A stretch of DNA of 64,000 nt, from NCBI GenBank assembly GCA_037130365.1, contig JBAXTE010000020.1, positions 10,699 to 74,698 of the forward strand, in the 5' to 3' direction. Source of the DNA: JBAXTE01 sp037130365 (lineage in GTDB: Bacteria; Bacteroidota; Bacteroidia; Bacteroidales; WCHB1-69). A model generated the notes under the pieces. It saw only the letters and a program-made list of their open reading frames with translations. It was not told where the DNA came from and made no database searches. Positions within the stretch are counted from its first letter, which is position 1; each line of letters opens with the position of its first letter. Shown in pieces: positions 26,503 through 36,002 of the stretch. The position numbers and the translations under genes were made by a program.

Positions 26503-29022
26503 TTATTGTGGATCAACATCTACTGAAATTCTCACTCCTTTGTATGACATGTGGTTTTGAACCTGATCGATCATTTCCCGAATGCGAAGTTTTTTCTCGT
26601 TCATGCCACTATTTTTGTCAATTTTCAAGAATATTTCGTTGATATAGTAATTGTTAATCATCGAAATCATAGGATATTCGGGGCCTAAAACAGTGTCGGG
26701 CAACTGATTGCGCATCAATTTTGCAAGCATTTGAGCAGCGGTGACGGTTGTTTTTTCGTATTTGTGTTTTACTACAATCTTAATCAATCGGACAAACGGA
26801 GGATATTTAAACATTTTTCGTTCCTCAATTTGATGATGATACATACTCAAATAGTCGTTGCGCATTACAAATTCGATCACAGGATTTGCTGGTTGATAGG
26901 TTTGGATAATCACAGTTCCCTGTTTCTCTTTGCGTCCCGATCGACCACTTACCTGAACCAGCATCTGAAACGCACGCTCAAACGATCTAAAATCTGGATA
27001 TGCAATAATGCTATCGGCATTAATCACCCCAACCAACGACACGTTACTGAAATCCAAACCCTTGGTCACCATTTGAGTTCCTACCAGAATTTGTGTTTTT
27101 TGATTTTCGAAATCAGTAAGAATTTTCAACAATGCATTTCTAGATCCAGAAGTGTCGTGATCAATTCGGCTGATTTCAATTTGGGGGAAAAGAATCGCAA
27201 GTTCCTCCTCAATTTTTTCAGTTCCGAGCCCTTTTGCTTTTAAATCAGCACTGGAACAAACTGGGCAAATTCGAATTGAAGGAATAGTATACCCGCAGTA
27301 ATGACATTTCATCACATCATTTTTTTTGTGATAAGTTAATGACACGTCGCATCGGATACATTTAGGAACATGTTGACATTTCTGACATTCAATAATTGGC
27401 GAAAACCCTCTCCTATTTTGAAATAAAATAACTTGTTCATTGTTTTTTATTGCAGCATCAATATGTTCAACCAAAGTATTGGAAAACATAGACTTCATCT
27501 GCTTATATTTTTGAGCGTCTTTTAGATTTACTAAAATGGTTTGAGGTAATTGAACATTGGTATACCTTGATGTCAATTCTACCAGCCCATATTTTTGATT
27601 TTGAGTATGCCAATAGGTTTCCACGGAAGGAGTTGCAGAGCCCAAAATTGTTTTAGCTTTATGAATGGCAGCTAAGTATAACGCTGCATCACGAGCATGG
27701 TATCTTGGAGCAGGATCAATTTGTTTGTATGAACTATCGTGTTCTTCATCAACAATAATCAGATCCAAATTTGAAAAAGGGAGAAAAATGGCAGATCGAG
27801 CCCCTAAAATAATTGAATATCGGGTTGATTTTGATTCTTGATTCTTGTGATTCAATACCGCATTCCAGATTTCCACCTGTTCATTTTCGTTGAATTTGGA
27901 ATGGTAAACGCCAACTTTATCACCAAAATAACTTTGCAAACGTTTCACAATCTGGCCAGTAAGTGCAATTTCTGGAAGTAAATAAAGTACTTGTTTGCCT
28001 TCTTGAATTGCTTTTTGAATAAAATGAATGTAAATTTCAGTCTTCCCACTCCCTGTTACTCCATGAATCAAGGCAATGTTTTTTTGCTGTAATGCATCTG
28101 TAAGTTCATGGATTGCTGTTGTTTGAGGAGCTGTAAACACAATTTTATCGGCACTTCCAGAAGATATATCATGATGAAGCCGTGAAACTACTTTTTCTTG
28201 TGACACAAGAACATTTTTGCGAATTAGACTATCAATCGAAGAAGGTGAACATTCAAATTCTTTTAGCAATTCCGATTTTTTAATTTCAACAGAATAATTC
28301 CCTTGACAAAACTTTAAAAACCCCATCAATGTGAGCATTTGCTTGTACGTTTGCTTTTTGGCATTCAGTTGATCAAGCAAATCAGAAATTGCAGATTCGT
28401 TTTGTTGAAATTCCTTAGTCAAAGAGATGAACACCTCTTCTTTAGGTTTAAACCTATGTTCAATTTCTTCCAAAACAATCACCACTTTTTTATCAATTAA
28501 TCCGCGGATGATGTGAATCACTTTTTGCTGATTTAGCATTTTAGAAATCTGATCAATCATGAGCACTCCACTTTGAGTAAGAGCATCGGTTATTGCAAGT
28601 TCTTTGGGAGTCAACAGTGAGATCTCGCCATCAAATTCATCATTCATCAACACTTTGGTTTCACTACTTAACTTAAGTCCGATCGGAAGGGCAGCACTCA
28701 TCACTTCTCCGATATAGCAGGAGTAATATTGCGAAATCCACGTCCAAAAATCTAGCTGAGATTGATAAACAATGGGCAATTCGTCTAATACAGAAAAAAT
28801 TGGTTTTGTTTTATATTTTAGCGGTACATTTTGATGAATATTGCACACAATGCCTGCATAAATTCTATTTTTTCCAAACTGCACACCCACTCTACAGCCA
28901 ATTTTTACAGCGCTAACCCATTCATTTGGAATTTGATAAGTAAACGTTCCTGGTACAGCCAACGGAATTATTACATCAACAAAATAGGTTTGTTCTGAAG
29001 GAAATATAGAGATATCAGGCAT
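26503..29022 (-). CDS. priA: primosomal replication-restart helicase PriA
   Basis: The 839-residue protein is the 3'-5' helicase that reloads the replisome at collapsed forks. It has an N-terminal 3'-BD (FVDVIIPLAVPGTFTYQIP), a winged-helix region, Walker A GVTGSGKT at 321-328, the DEEH box at 425-428, the GSATPSVETYW motif III and a zinc-binding insert (CQKCQHVPKCIRC, CHYC, CPVC). Motifs V-VI follow (GTQMVTKGLDF, QVSGRSGR). Length is slightly longer than E. coli PriA. All key motifs are intact, so it should be active. It is probably transcribed alone or with the downstream lipoprotein. Confidence 0.97.
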   Translation of the reverse strand: MPDISIFPSEQTYFVDVIIPLAVPGTFTYQIPNEWVSAVKIGCRVGVQFGKNRIYAGIVCNIHQNVPLKYKTKPIFSVLDELPIVYQSQLDFWTWISQYYSCYIGEVMSAALPIGLKLSSETKVLMNDEFDGEISLLTPKELAITDALTQSGVLMIDQISKMLNQQKVIHIIRGLIDKKVVIVLEEIEHRFKPKEEVFISLTKEFQQNESAISDLLDQLNAKKQTYKQMLTLMGFLKFCQGNYSVEIKKSELLKEFECSPSSIDSLIRKNVLVSQEKVVSRLHHDISSGSADKIVFTAPQTTAIHELTDALQQKNIALIHGVTGSGKTEIYIHFIQKAIQEGKQVLYLLPEIALTGQIVKRLQSYFGDKVGVYHSKFNENEQVEIWNAVLNHKNQESKSTRYSIILGARSAIFLPFSNLDLIIVDEEHDSSYKQIDPAPRYHARDAALYLAAIHKAKTILGSATPSVETYWHTQNQKYGLVELTSRYTNVQLPQTILVNLKDAQKYKQMKSMFSNTLVEHIDAAIKNNEQVILFQNRRGFSPIIECQKCQHVPKCIRCDVSLTYHKKNDVMKCHYCGYTIPSIRICPVCSSADLKAKGLGTEKIEEELAILFPQIEISRIDHDTSGSRNALLKILTDFENQKTQILVGTQMVTKGLDFSNVSLVGVINADSIIAYPDFRSFERAFQMLVQVSGRSGRKEKQGTVIIQTYQPANPVIEFVMRNDYLSMYHHQIEERKMFKYPPFVRLIKIVVKHKYEKTTVTAAQMLAKLMRNQLPDTVLGPEYPMISMINNYYINEIFLKIDKNSGMNEKKLRIREMIDQVQNHMSYKGVRISVDVDPQ

Positions 29023-29253
29023 TAATTGTTGTTTTTCTGGCTATTACGTTTTTCACTAATGCATAATTATGAAATTTGAAAAAGATTCTGATTTTGTTTA
29101 AAGGAAATATCTAAACCATTAAATTATAGATGTTTCTATAAACGGACTATGGTTTCAAAACAATTTTTCAGAAATCTTGTTAATAAATCAATATGGACAT
29201 TAGAGAACAAATGTAGTGATTTTTTAGTATTTAAACATTTGCAATTTGCTGAT

Positions 29254-29649
29254 TTAACTCGACTGATTCAGTTTGTTCATAAATTTTTTGCGGTCAACAA
29301 TATATCGAGTATGGAATCCTTTTCCAATAAGTCCTTGTTCATCATGAGCAATTACTTCAAAAACCAATTTTTTGCCCTCAATTTCAATTAATGTAGCATT
29401 ACAAACCACTTTCATCCCAATAGGTGTTGCTTTTAAATGTTGAATATTCACTTCTGTCCCAACAGTAATTTGGGTTTCATCAAGTGAGTCATTCACGCAA
29501 AGATGGGCGGTATTTTCCATCATTCCAATCATAGCGGGAGTTGCAAAAACCTCAACCAAACCAGAACCGTACATCGAAGCAGTATCTTTCATTGCTACGG
29601 TGAGTTCTGTTGAAAAGTTAATTCCTAAAAAAAGTTCTTTTGACATCAT
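29254..29649 (-). CDS. hot-dog-fold thioesterase (FlK-like)
   Basis: The 131-residue protein matches the fluoroacetyl-CoA thioesterase-like hot-dog family: TASMYGSGLVEVFATPAMIGMMENTA, the TVGTEVNIQHLKATPIGMKV strand, and FEVIAHDEQGLIGKGFHTR. The ATPAMIGMMEN segment carries the family's Glu. FlK itself hydrolyses fluoroacetyl-CoA, but most relatives have unknown acyl-CoA substrates, so only thioesterase activity is proposed. Start may be either of two adjacent ATGs. A strong minus-strand promoter lies at 29768-29797. Confidence 0.8.
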   Translation of the reverse strand: MMSKELFLGINFSTELTVAMKDTASMYGSGLVEVFATPAMIGMMENTAHLCVNDSLDETQITVGTEVNIQHLKATPIGMKVVCNATLIEIEGKKLVFEVIAHDEQGLIGKGFHTRYIVDRKKFMNKLNQSS

Positions 29650-29767
29650 TTTTTATATTTATTAAAAAACGTTAACGTAGCCACTGTGGCTGAATAAATT
29701 AGGATTAAAGCAATTAAAATTATTTTAAACAATAGCATTTATTCCTTTTATTGTTCATTTATTGTTA

Positions 29768-29797
29768 CAAACTTACATTTTTTTTAGAAAACAACAA
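29768..29797 (-). promoter_or_regulatory. Bacteroidota promoter for the thioesterase gene
   Basis: On the minus strand TTG (29795-29797) and TAAGTTTG (29768-29775) are separated by exactly 19 nt, the full consensus. The predicted leader is about 110 nt long. Confidence 0.65.
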
Positions 29798-30135
29798 GGT
29801 CTTTTCACGAATGACTGATATTGAATTAATTAATTTTACTAGCTTTTAAAGTTATAATCAAAAATATTGAATGAATTTCTGCAAATATATTAAGATTAAT
29901 GCATAAATTATGTTAATATACAAACTCTAAACAAAATATATTAAAAATAAATATATTTTATAACTCTGTCATTCAACGCATTACAAATTTTACAATTTTT
30001 ATTATGATAAATACTCTTTGTGATAGCGATAATATTTGTATTTTTACAAAACAAAATGTTAAGATTACCGTTAGTTTTGTATATGTAAATATTTGGTTTG
30101 AAAAATAAGCATATAATTTTAAAAAAAATGCAAGA
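29798..30135. other. AT-rich divergent intergenic region
   Basis: This AT-rich region precedes the histidine-kinase gene. A TAGTTTTG element at 30072-30079 fits TAnnTTTG about 57 nt before the ATG. No repeats or genes are visible. Confidence 0.4.
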
Positions 30136-31398
30136 ATGAATTCAATTCAAAAGAATTTAAAATCACTATACTTTGTAAGCTCAGTTTTTCTGTTGCTTAT
30201 ATTGGTGTTGGTTTTTTTAATCTTGCACAAATATGCTTATAATTACGAAAAATCAAAAGTAATTCAAGCCACAACAATTGAATTGCAAAAAAATGTCACA
30301 CAGTTTTCTATCGATTTTTTTGAAACAAATCAGCAAAAAGATAGCATAACTGAAGATCATTTTAAGGAACAATTTAGAGTAATGGCTTCTAAAATAGACC
30401 AAAACATCTCAAAACCTCTTGGGGTTGAAAATGCGATAATAGTTATTAAAAACCTAAACAACAACAAAATTGAATTTAGTAATGGTTCTAATGAAATTAC
30501 CGACAAATATTCGGCTCCAATATCATGTGCATTTATTTCACCAGTATCTGGAAAATTAACACATTATATCTGTTACTACGATATCCCAAATTTTAAATAC
30601 CTAATACTTGGGCACTTACAACTTGCAATGTCATTTACAATAACTCTAATTATACTCCTTATCGTAGTCTTTGTTTTCATTATTCGGCGGTGGATTTCAG
30701 GGGTTAAAGAATCAAAACTAAAAGATGATTTTTTTCAAAACATCACTCATGAATTAAAAACGCCAATTGCTACAACCTCTATAGCCACAGATATTTTTAA
30801 AAAATTCAATTACGAACTTCCATCCGAAAAGATAAAAACATACATAAATATCATTGTAGATGAAAACAGAAAAATGAAGCAAATTGTGGATGATTTGCTT
30901 ACTATTTCAGTTGTTGAAAATGGAAAATCCAAAATGATTAACGGAGAAGTAAACATTCATGATTTGCTAAATAAAACACTCAAGAATTTCCAGTTTGTTG
31001 TTGAAGAAAGAGGTGGAAAGTTGATAAGTGAATTAAATGCCACCCAAAGTGTTGTTGTTGGTGACTCTTCATATATAAACATGATTTTTACAAATCTTAT
31101 CGATAACGCCATTAAATATTCCAAAGATGCACCAATTATCAATATCACTACATCGTCGAATCAATATGGAATTTCAATTGGTGTTAAAGATAATGGCATT
31201 GGCATTCCTTCAGATGCATTAAATAAAATATTCCACAAAACCTATCGGATTAAAAACAACCACGACGTTAAAGGATTTGGATTAGGACTTTATTTTGTAA
31301 AGCAATTAGTAGATGTTCATCATGGAGAAATTAATGTAAAAAGCACCCTAAATAATGGCACAGAATTCATCGTATTTTTGCCGTTTGGAAAAAAATAA
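30136..31398 (+). CDS. two-component sensor histidine kinase (RprX-like)
   Basis: The 420-residue kinase has two membrane helices (about 11-31 and 163-184) around a ~130-residue periplasmic sensor. A HisKA domain carries phospho-acceptor His-205 in ITHELKTPIAT. An HATPase domain shows IFTNLIDNAIKYS (N box), DNGIGIP (G1) and GFGLGLYFV (G2). It forms a pair with the response regulator 56 nt downstream. The arrangement and sequence resemble the Bacteroides RprX/RprY pair. The signal sensed is unknown. Confidence 0.92.
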   Translation: MNSIQKNLKSLYFVSSVFLLLILVLVFLILHKYAYNYEKSKVIQATTIELQKNVTQFSIDFFETNQQKDSITEDHFKEQFRVMASKIDQNISKPLGVENAIIVIKNLNNNKIEFSNGSNEITDKYSAPISCAFISPVSGKLTHYICYYDIPNFKYLILGHLQLAMSFTITLIILLIVVFVFIIRRWISGVKESKLKDDFFQNITHELKTPIATTSIATDIFKKFNYELPSEKIKTYINIIVDENRKMKQIVDDLLTISVVENGKSKMINGEVNIHDLLNKTLKNFQFVVEERGGKLISELNATQSVVVGDSSYINMIFTNLIDNAIKYSKDAPIINITTSSNQYGISIGVKDNGIGIPSDALNKIFHKTYRIKNNHDVKGFGLGLYFVKQLVDVHHGEINVKSTLNNGTEFIVFLPFGKK

Positions 31399-31454
31399 AT
31401 AGTAATATTCAAAAAACAAACATTAAATAAACAATAATTAAAATAGAAAAAGTT

Positions 31455-32192
31455 ATGAAAGGCGAGAAAAACAAAATTTTATTGGTTGAAGATAACCAAA
31501 ATTTACGCTTGGTATTGAAAGATTACCTTGAAATGTTAAACTACGAAGTTACTGCTTGCAGCGATGGTGAAGAAGGAACTAAAGTTTTTGGTAAAGACAA
31601 ATTTGATTTGTGTATATTAGACATTATGATGCCTGTTAAAGACGGTTTCAGCCTAGCACAAGAAATTCGTAACATCGACAAACATGTTCCAATGATTTTC
31701 TTAACTGCAAGAACACTTAAAGAAGATAAAATCAAAGGTTTTAAAATTGGAGCTGATGATTATATCACAAAACCATTTAGTACTGAAGAATTAAGCTTGC
31801 GTATTGAAGCTATTTTACGTAGAACAAAAGCTGTAAAAATCACTTCTTTCTTAGGAGAACAAGAAGTATTTACAATGGGTATTTTTACTTTCGATTACAG
31901 TGCTTTACAACTAAAATCGCCAAGTATTAACCGTAGCTTAACCCGTAAAGAATCTGATTTATTAAAACTATTGGCTTCTCACAAAAATACATTAATTCCT
32001 CGCGAAGTGATTTTGAAAACTGTTTGGGGCGAAGATGATTATTTTATTGGTCGTAGCATGGACGTATTTATCACGAAACTTCGTAAGTATTTAACCGAAG
32101 ATCCTAATGTAAACATCAAAAACATTCACGGATCAGGTTTTAAACTCGAAGTTATTGGCGACGATTTAGACGTAAATATTCCTCAAGACTAA
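31455..32192 (+). CDS. OmpR-family response regulator (RprY-like)
   Basis: The 245-residue regulator has a receiver domain with acidic pair Glu-12/Asp-13, phospho-acceptor Asp-56 (LDIMMP), Thr-84 and Lys-106 (TKPFS), then an OmpR/PhoB winged helix (LTRKESDLLKLLASHKNTL, SMDVFITKLRKYL, NIHGSGFKLE). It is the partner of the kinase just upstream. Its regulon cannot be read here. A clear terminator follows. Confidence 0.95.
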   Translation: MKGEKNKILLVEDNQNLRLVLKDYLEMLNYEVTACSDGEEGTKVFGKDKFDLCILDIMMPVKDGFSLAQEIRNIDKHVPMIFLTARTLKEDKIKGFKIGADDYITKPFSTEELSLRIEAILRRTKAVKITSFLGEQEVFTMGIFTFDYSALQLKSPSINRSLTRKESDLLKLLASHKNTLIPREVILKTVWGEDDYFIGRSMDVFITKLRKYLTEDPNVNIKNIHGSGFKLEVIGDDLDVNIPQD

Positions 32193-32230
32193 ACGAAGGT
32201 TTAAAATTAAATTTTCGGAAAGTTTATAAT

Positions 32231-32263
32231 AAAAAAGGAGAGCATTAATTGTTCTCCTTTTTT
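32231..32263 (+). terminator. terminator of the kinase/regulator operon
   Basis: Perfect 11-bp stem AAAAAAGGAGA / TCTCCTTTTTT with an 11-nt loop and a T-tract, 38 nt past the regulator's stop. It ends the two-component operon. Confidence 0.85.
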
Positions 32264-32322
32264 TATAATTTTGACTGAGATAATGTCAATTCAAATTTAA
32301 ATTATTGTCCAAAATTATTTAT

Positions 32323-34044
32323 ATGAAAAAAATCCTGATTATTTGCGGTCTTGCATTATTCTTCTTTCAAGGGCATTCTCAATCCAAAGGAAAAGCCACT
32401 CCGAAAGGTCAATTTTCAATTTATTACTCTCGTTATGAGCGAGGTGCGATAGACGAAGAATCAAATCCAATTATTCTCACCATCGAAGGATTGAGAAGCA
32501 GAATTATTGAAAGTTTTGGCGAAAAAAAGATGATTTCACAAGTTCCAAAAGAGGAAGGATTTGTTTTAATCGATTCAGCTAAATGCTACCAAACGGCATC
32601 TTTAAAAAGTGGGGAGAAAATTATGTACATCACTCCTTTTGACAAATTACCAAAACTTGAATTCACTGGAAAATTAGACACCATTCTTGGATACCCATGT
32701 AAAATATTCAAAACCGTAGTTCGCTCAAACCAGGTAGAAATATCAGTTAGTCAAGCGTTTGGTTTAGCAAATGCATCTCCAATACCGTCATTAGGAATCC
32801 CAAATGGAGTGGTTTTAAAGATTGTAATAAATGGAAATTCTGAAGTTATAGCTACTAAAATCGTGGAGAACATTGCGTCGAAAAAGATTAGTTTACCTTT
32901 TGATTTCAGGTTGGTTTCTGCATCGCTTTATCGCTCAATAATCGCAAACGGTTATATCACAAATGTGTCTATCTTCGAAAATGAGCAAATTTGTTTTGGT
33001 TGTGTTGATAACAAAATTATTAATGACAATAAAATTTCTCAAACTTTGAAATTTGCGAATGGAACAGTAATATTAAAGAAAGTATTTTTACCTAAAATTT
33101 CAAATGGTCAAGTCTTTGCCGAGCTTACTGAATTTTCAAATGGCGATGCCTACGATAGAACTGGGTCTATTTTTATTATTCCTACAAATTCGAAAATTAC
33201 TTTTTTACAAGGATGTTTCGATAGTTTAAAATCATTGCCAATTTACACTGATAATCTAGGTAAAACATACCAAGGTGTGGTAGCCACCGATAATTATTCA
33301 CCAATAATTGAGTTGATACGATTTTACACTCCTTTTGGGGTGAAGCAATATAATAATCAGGTAATAGTGGAAGGTCTTCAGTGGGCAGATTCGGCATACT
33401 ACAAACAAGAAATCACCTCGCTATTGCCAATATTAACCGATGAAGTCTGGATTGGTGCATTTATAGGAAATTACGATAAAGGCGGTCATAAGATAAATTT
33501 AAGACTTAAATATTATCCTGATTCAAAAGAAATCATTGAAAAGAAAGAGAAAAAGAGATGGATTTGTCCATTATTTTGCACCAATAATGTTTTAGAAATG
33601 GCTGGACAAGAGTATGGGACCATGTTTTCTAACGATTCATTAACGGTTAAATTTACAATTCCACAGGGGGTTACCAACCTAAAATTAAGATATATATCCA
33701 CCGGACATGGCGGTTGGGATGGTGGAGATGAATTTACACCAAAGAAAAACGAAATTTTTATCGATGAGAAAAAGGTTTTTGAAGTAACCCCATGGAGAAC
33801 AGATTGTGGAACCTATCGATTATCAAATCCAGCATCTGGAAACTTCTGGAATGGCACTTCATCTAGTGATTATAGTCGATCAGGTTGGTGTCCGGGTACG
33901 GCAACAAATCCAATTGAAATTTCCCTCGAGAATCTCACACCAGGGGTTCATGAACTCAAACTGGCAATTCCGCAAGGAAAAGCTGAAGGAGGTAGTTTTA
34001 GCTCTTGGAATGTCTCTGGAGTATTGATTGGAGATCAGAATTGA
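32323..34044 (+). CDS. secreted peptide-N-glycosidase F-like amidase
   Basis: The 573-residue secreted protein (signal MKKILIICGLALFFFQ, cleaved near GHSQ) carries a PNGase F module in its C-terminal two-thirds. The N-lobe contains AELTEFSNGDAYDRTGSIFI, where the Asp aligns with the catalytic CDEWDRY region of PNGase F. The C-lobe contains STGHGGWDGGDEF, TPWRTDCGTYRL, NPASGNFWNGTSSSDYSR and SGWCPGT, close to the family signature. The family cleaves N-glycans from Asn of glycoproteins. About 200 N-terminal residues precede the module, reminiscent of PNGase F-II. An upstream TTG at 32305 is less likely than ATG 32323. No T9SS sorting domain is seen. Confidence 0.82.
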   Translation: MKKILIICGLALFFFQGHSQSKGKATPKGQFSIYYSRYERGAIDEESNPIILTIEGLRSRIIESFGEKKMISQVPKEEGFVLIDSAKCYQTASLKSGEKIMYITPFDKLPKLEFTGKLDTILGYPCKIFKTVVRSNQVEISVSQAFGLANASPIPSLGIPNGVVLKIVINGNSEVIATKIVENIASKKISLPFDFRLVSASLYRSIIANGYITNVSIFENEQICFGCVDNKIINDNKISQTLKFANGTVILKKVFLPKISNGQVFAELTEFSNGDAYDRTGSIFIIPTNSKITFLQGCFDSLKSLPIYTDNLGKTYQGVVATDNYSPIIELIRFYTPFGVKQYNNQVIVEGLQWADSAYYKQEITSLLPILTDEVWIGAFIGNYDKGGHKINLRLKYYPDSKEIIEKKEKKRWICPLFCTNNVLEMAGQEYGTMFSNDSLTVKFTIPQGVTNLKLRYISTGHGGWDGGDEFTPKKNEIFIDEKKVFEVTPWRTDCGTYRLSNPASGNFWNGTSSSDYSRSGWCPGTATNPIEISLENLTPGVHELKLAIPQGKAEGGSFSSWNVSGVLIGDQN

Positions 34045-34066
34045 ACCTTTTGATTTTCAAAACATT

Positions 34067-35902
34067 CTAATCTTCCACTCTTCTTAGATTTTCAATGATA
34101 AATTTTTGACGATCTGGAGTGTTTTTTCCCATATAAAATGAGAGCAAATCATTCGAAGCGCTGTCCTTTTTCATAACAACTGGGTCGAGCCGGATGGTTT
34201 TGCCGATAAAATTTCTAAATTCATCTGGCGAAATTTCACCAAGACCTTTAAATCGAGTAATTTCTGGATTAGCACCACACTCTTTAACAGCTTTTAATCG
34301 CTCTTCTTCGGAGTAACTATAGAATGTTTTTTGCTTATTTCGAACTCTAAATAATGGAGTTTGGAGAATATACACATGACCCGCTTTTACTAAATCTGGA
34401 TAATATTTCACAAAAAAAGTAAGTAACAAAAGTCGAATATGCATACCATCATCGTCGGCATCAGTGGCAATCACTACATAGTTATATCGTAAGCCATCAA
34501 GTCCGTCTTCCAAATTTAAAGCGGCTTGCAAAAGATTAAATTCTTCATTTTCATAAACCACTTTCTTGCTTTCACCAAAGCAGTTTAAGGGCTTCCCTTT
34601 AAGACTAAATACTGCTTGAGTGTTGACATCGCGGGTTTTAGTAATCGAACCACTTGCAGAATCACCTTCAGTAATAAAAATGGTTGATTCTAATCCACGT
34701 TCATCATTTGAATTTAGATGTATTCTACAGTCTCTGAGTTTTTTATTGTGAAGACTTACTTTTTTAGCGCTGTCTTTAGCTAATTTTTTAATTCCAGCAA
34801 TGTCTTTACGCTCTTTTTCAGATTCTAAAATTCGACGTAAAAGAGATTCAGCCATTTCTGGATTCATATGAAGGTATTTGTCTAATAATGTGGAAACTAC
34901 TTCTGAAATGTAGTTTTTCACACTTTGACCTTTACCGTTTGGCTCCATATTCATCGACCCCAGTTTGGTCTTGGTTTGAGATTCAAAAACAGGCTCTTGA
35001 ATTCGCAAACTGATTGCAGCAATAATAGAGTTTCTGATATCTCCTGGCTCAAAATCTTTTTTATAAAAATCACGAATGGTCTTAACAATTGCCTCACGAA
35101 AGGCTTGTTGGTGCGTACCACCTTGACTCGTGTTTTGACCATTTACAAAAGAATGATACTCTTCGCCATAGCCATTGGCTAGGTGTGTAAAAGCAAACTC
35201 AAAGTTTGTATCCAAAAGATGAAGAGCAGGATATACAACTTCTCCATCAATATTATTTTCTAATAAATCAAGAAGTCCATTCTTTGAAAAAAACTTCTGA
35301 CCATTAAAAGTAAGGGTTAAGCCTTTATTAAGATAGGCATAATTCCATAGTTTTTTTTCAATATATTCCGAAATAAAATGGTAATCGCCAAATATATCTT
35401 CGTCGGGAATAAAATTCAGAGTTGTTCCATTTGATTCATCAGTATCTTCGATGAGATAGTCTTTGGTAATAACTCCCCTAGAGAACTCAACCATTTTCTT
35501 TTTTCCATCACGTACCGATTGAGCACAAAAATATACTGATAATGCATTTACTGCTTTAGTTCCAACTCCGTTTAGTCCCACCGACTTTTGAAAGACTGAA
35601 TCATCATACTTTGCACCTGTATTCATTTTACTCACGCAGTCGATTAGACTTCCTAGTGGAATTCCTCTACCCCTATCACGAACTTTGACTTTATTATCCT
35701 TGATGGAAATTTCAATTAATTTTCCATTTCCCATCAAAAATTCATCTATAGAATTATCAATTATCTCTTTAATTAGCACATAAATACCATCGTCTTGAGA
35801 AGTTCCATCCCCAAGTTTTCCAATATACATTCCGGGACGTAATCGAATGTGTTCTTCCCAATTTAAAGACTTAATGCTGTCTTCAGAATACTGCTGTGCC
35901 AT
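34067..35902 (-). CDS. parE: DNA topoisomerase IV subunit B
   Basis: The 611-residue GHKL ATPase subunit of a type IIA topoisomerase decatenates chromosomes with ParC. It has HIRLRPGMYIGKLGDGTSQDDG, KEIIDNSIDEF (ATP-binding), GRGIPLG, VGLNGVGTKAVNAL, the QGGTHQQAF segment, and TOPRIM elements EGDSASGS and DADDDGMHIR. The N-terminus and GTSQDDG insertion fit the Bacteroidota ParE rather than GyrB. No parC gene lies next to it. It converges with the PNGase gene 22 nt away. Confidence 0.93.
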   Translation of the reverse strand: MAQQYSEDSIKSLNWEEHIRLRPGMYIGKLGDGTSQDDGIYVLIKEIIDNSIDEFLMGNGKLIEISIKDNKVKVRDRGRGIPLGSLIDCVSKMNTGAKYDDSVFQKSVGLNGVGTKAVNALSVYFCAQSVRDGKKKMVEFSRGVITKDYLIEDTDESNGTTLNFIPDEDIFGDYHFISEYIEKKLWNYAYLNKGLTLTFNGQKFFSKNGLLDLLENNIDGEVVYPALHLLDTNFEFAFTHLANGYGEEYHSFVNGQNTSQGGTHQQAFREAIVKTIRDFYKKDFEPGDIRNSIIAAISLRIQEPVFESQTKTKLGSMNMEPNGKGQSVKNYISEVVSTLLDKYLHMNPEMAESLLRRILESEKERKDIAGIKKLAKDSAKKVSLHNKKLRDCRIHLNSNDERGLESTIFITEGDSASGSITKTRDVNTQAVFSLKGKPLNCFGESKKVVYENEEFNLLQAALNLEDGLDGLRYNYVVIATDADDDGMHIRLLLLTFFVKYYPDLVKAGHVYILQTPLFRVRNKQKTFYSYSEEERLKAVKECGANPEITRFKGLGEISPDEFRNFIGKTIRLDPVVMKKDSASNDLLSFYMGKNTPDRQKFIIENLRRVED

Positions 35903-35921
35903 GAATCTGTTGTTTTATATG

Positions 35922-35929
35922 CAAATTTA
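35922..35929 (-). promoter_or_regulatory. -7 promoter element for parE
   Basis: The minus strand reads TAAATTTG (TAnnTTTG), 20 nt from the ATG. No matching TTG is found at the expected spacing. Confidence 0.45.
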
Positions 35930-36002
35930 CATTTATTCTATTTATCGGGTTAATATTTTCGAAGGAGTTATAAACGAAACATTGTTATTATTATTCACAA
36001 AA

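Noticed and set aside
26731..27243. 170-codon plus-strand frame opposite priA
   Set aside because: It lies within the zinc-binding and helicase part of priA and has no recognisable domain.
29149..29391. 80-codon plus-strand frame opposite the thioesterase gene
   Set aside because: The minus-strand frame encodes a recognisable hot-dog thioesterase with a full promoter; this one does not resemble any protein.
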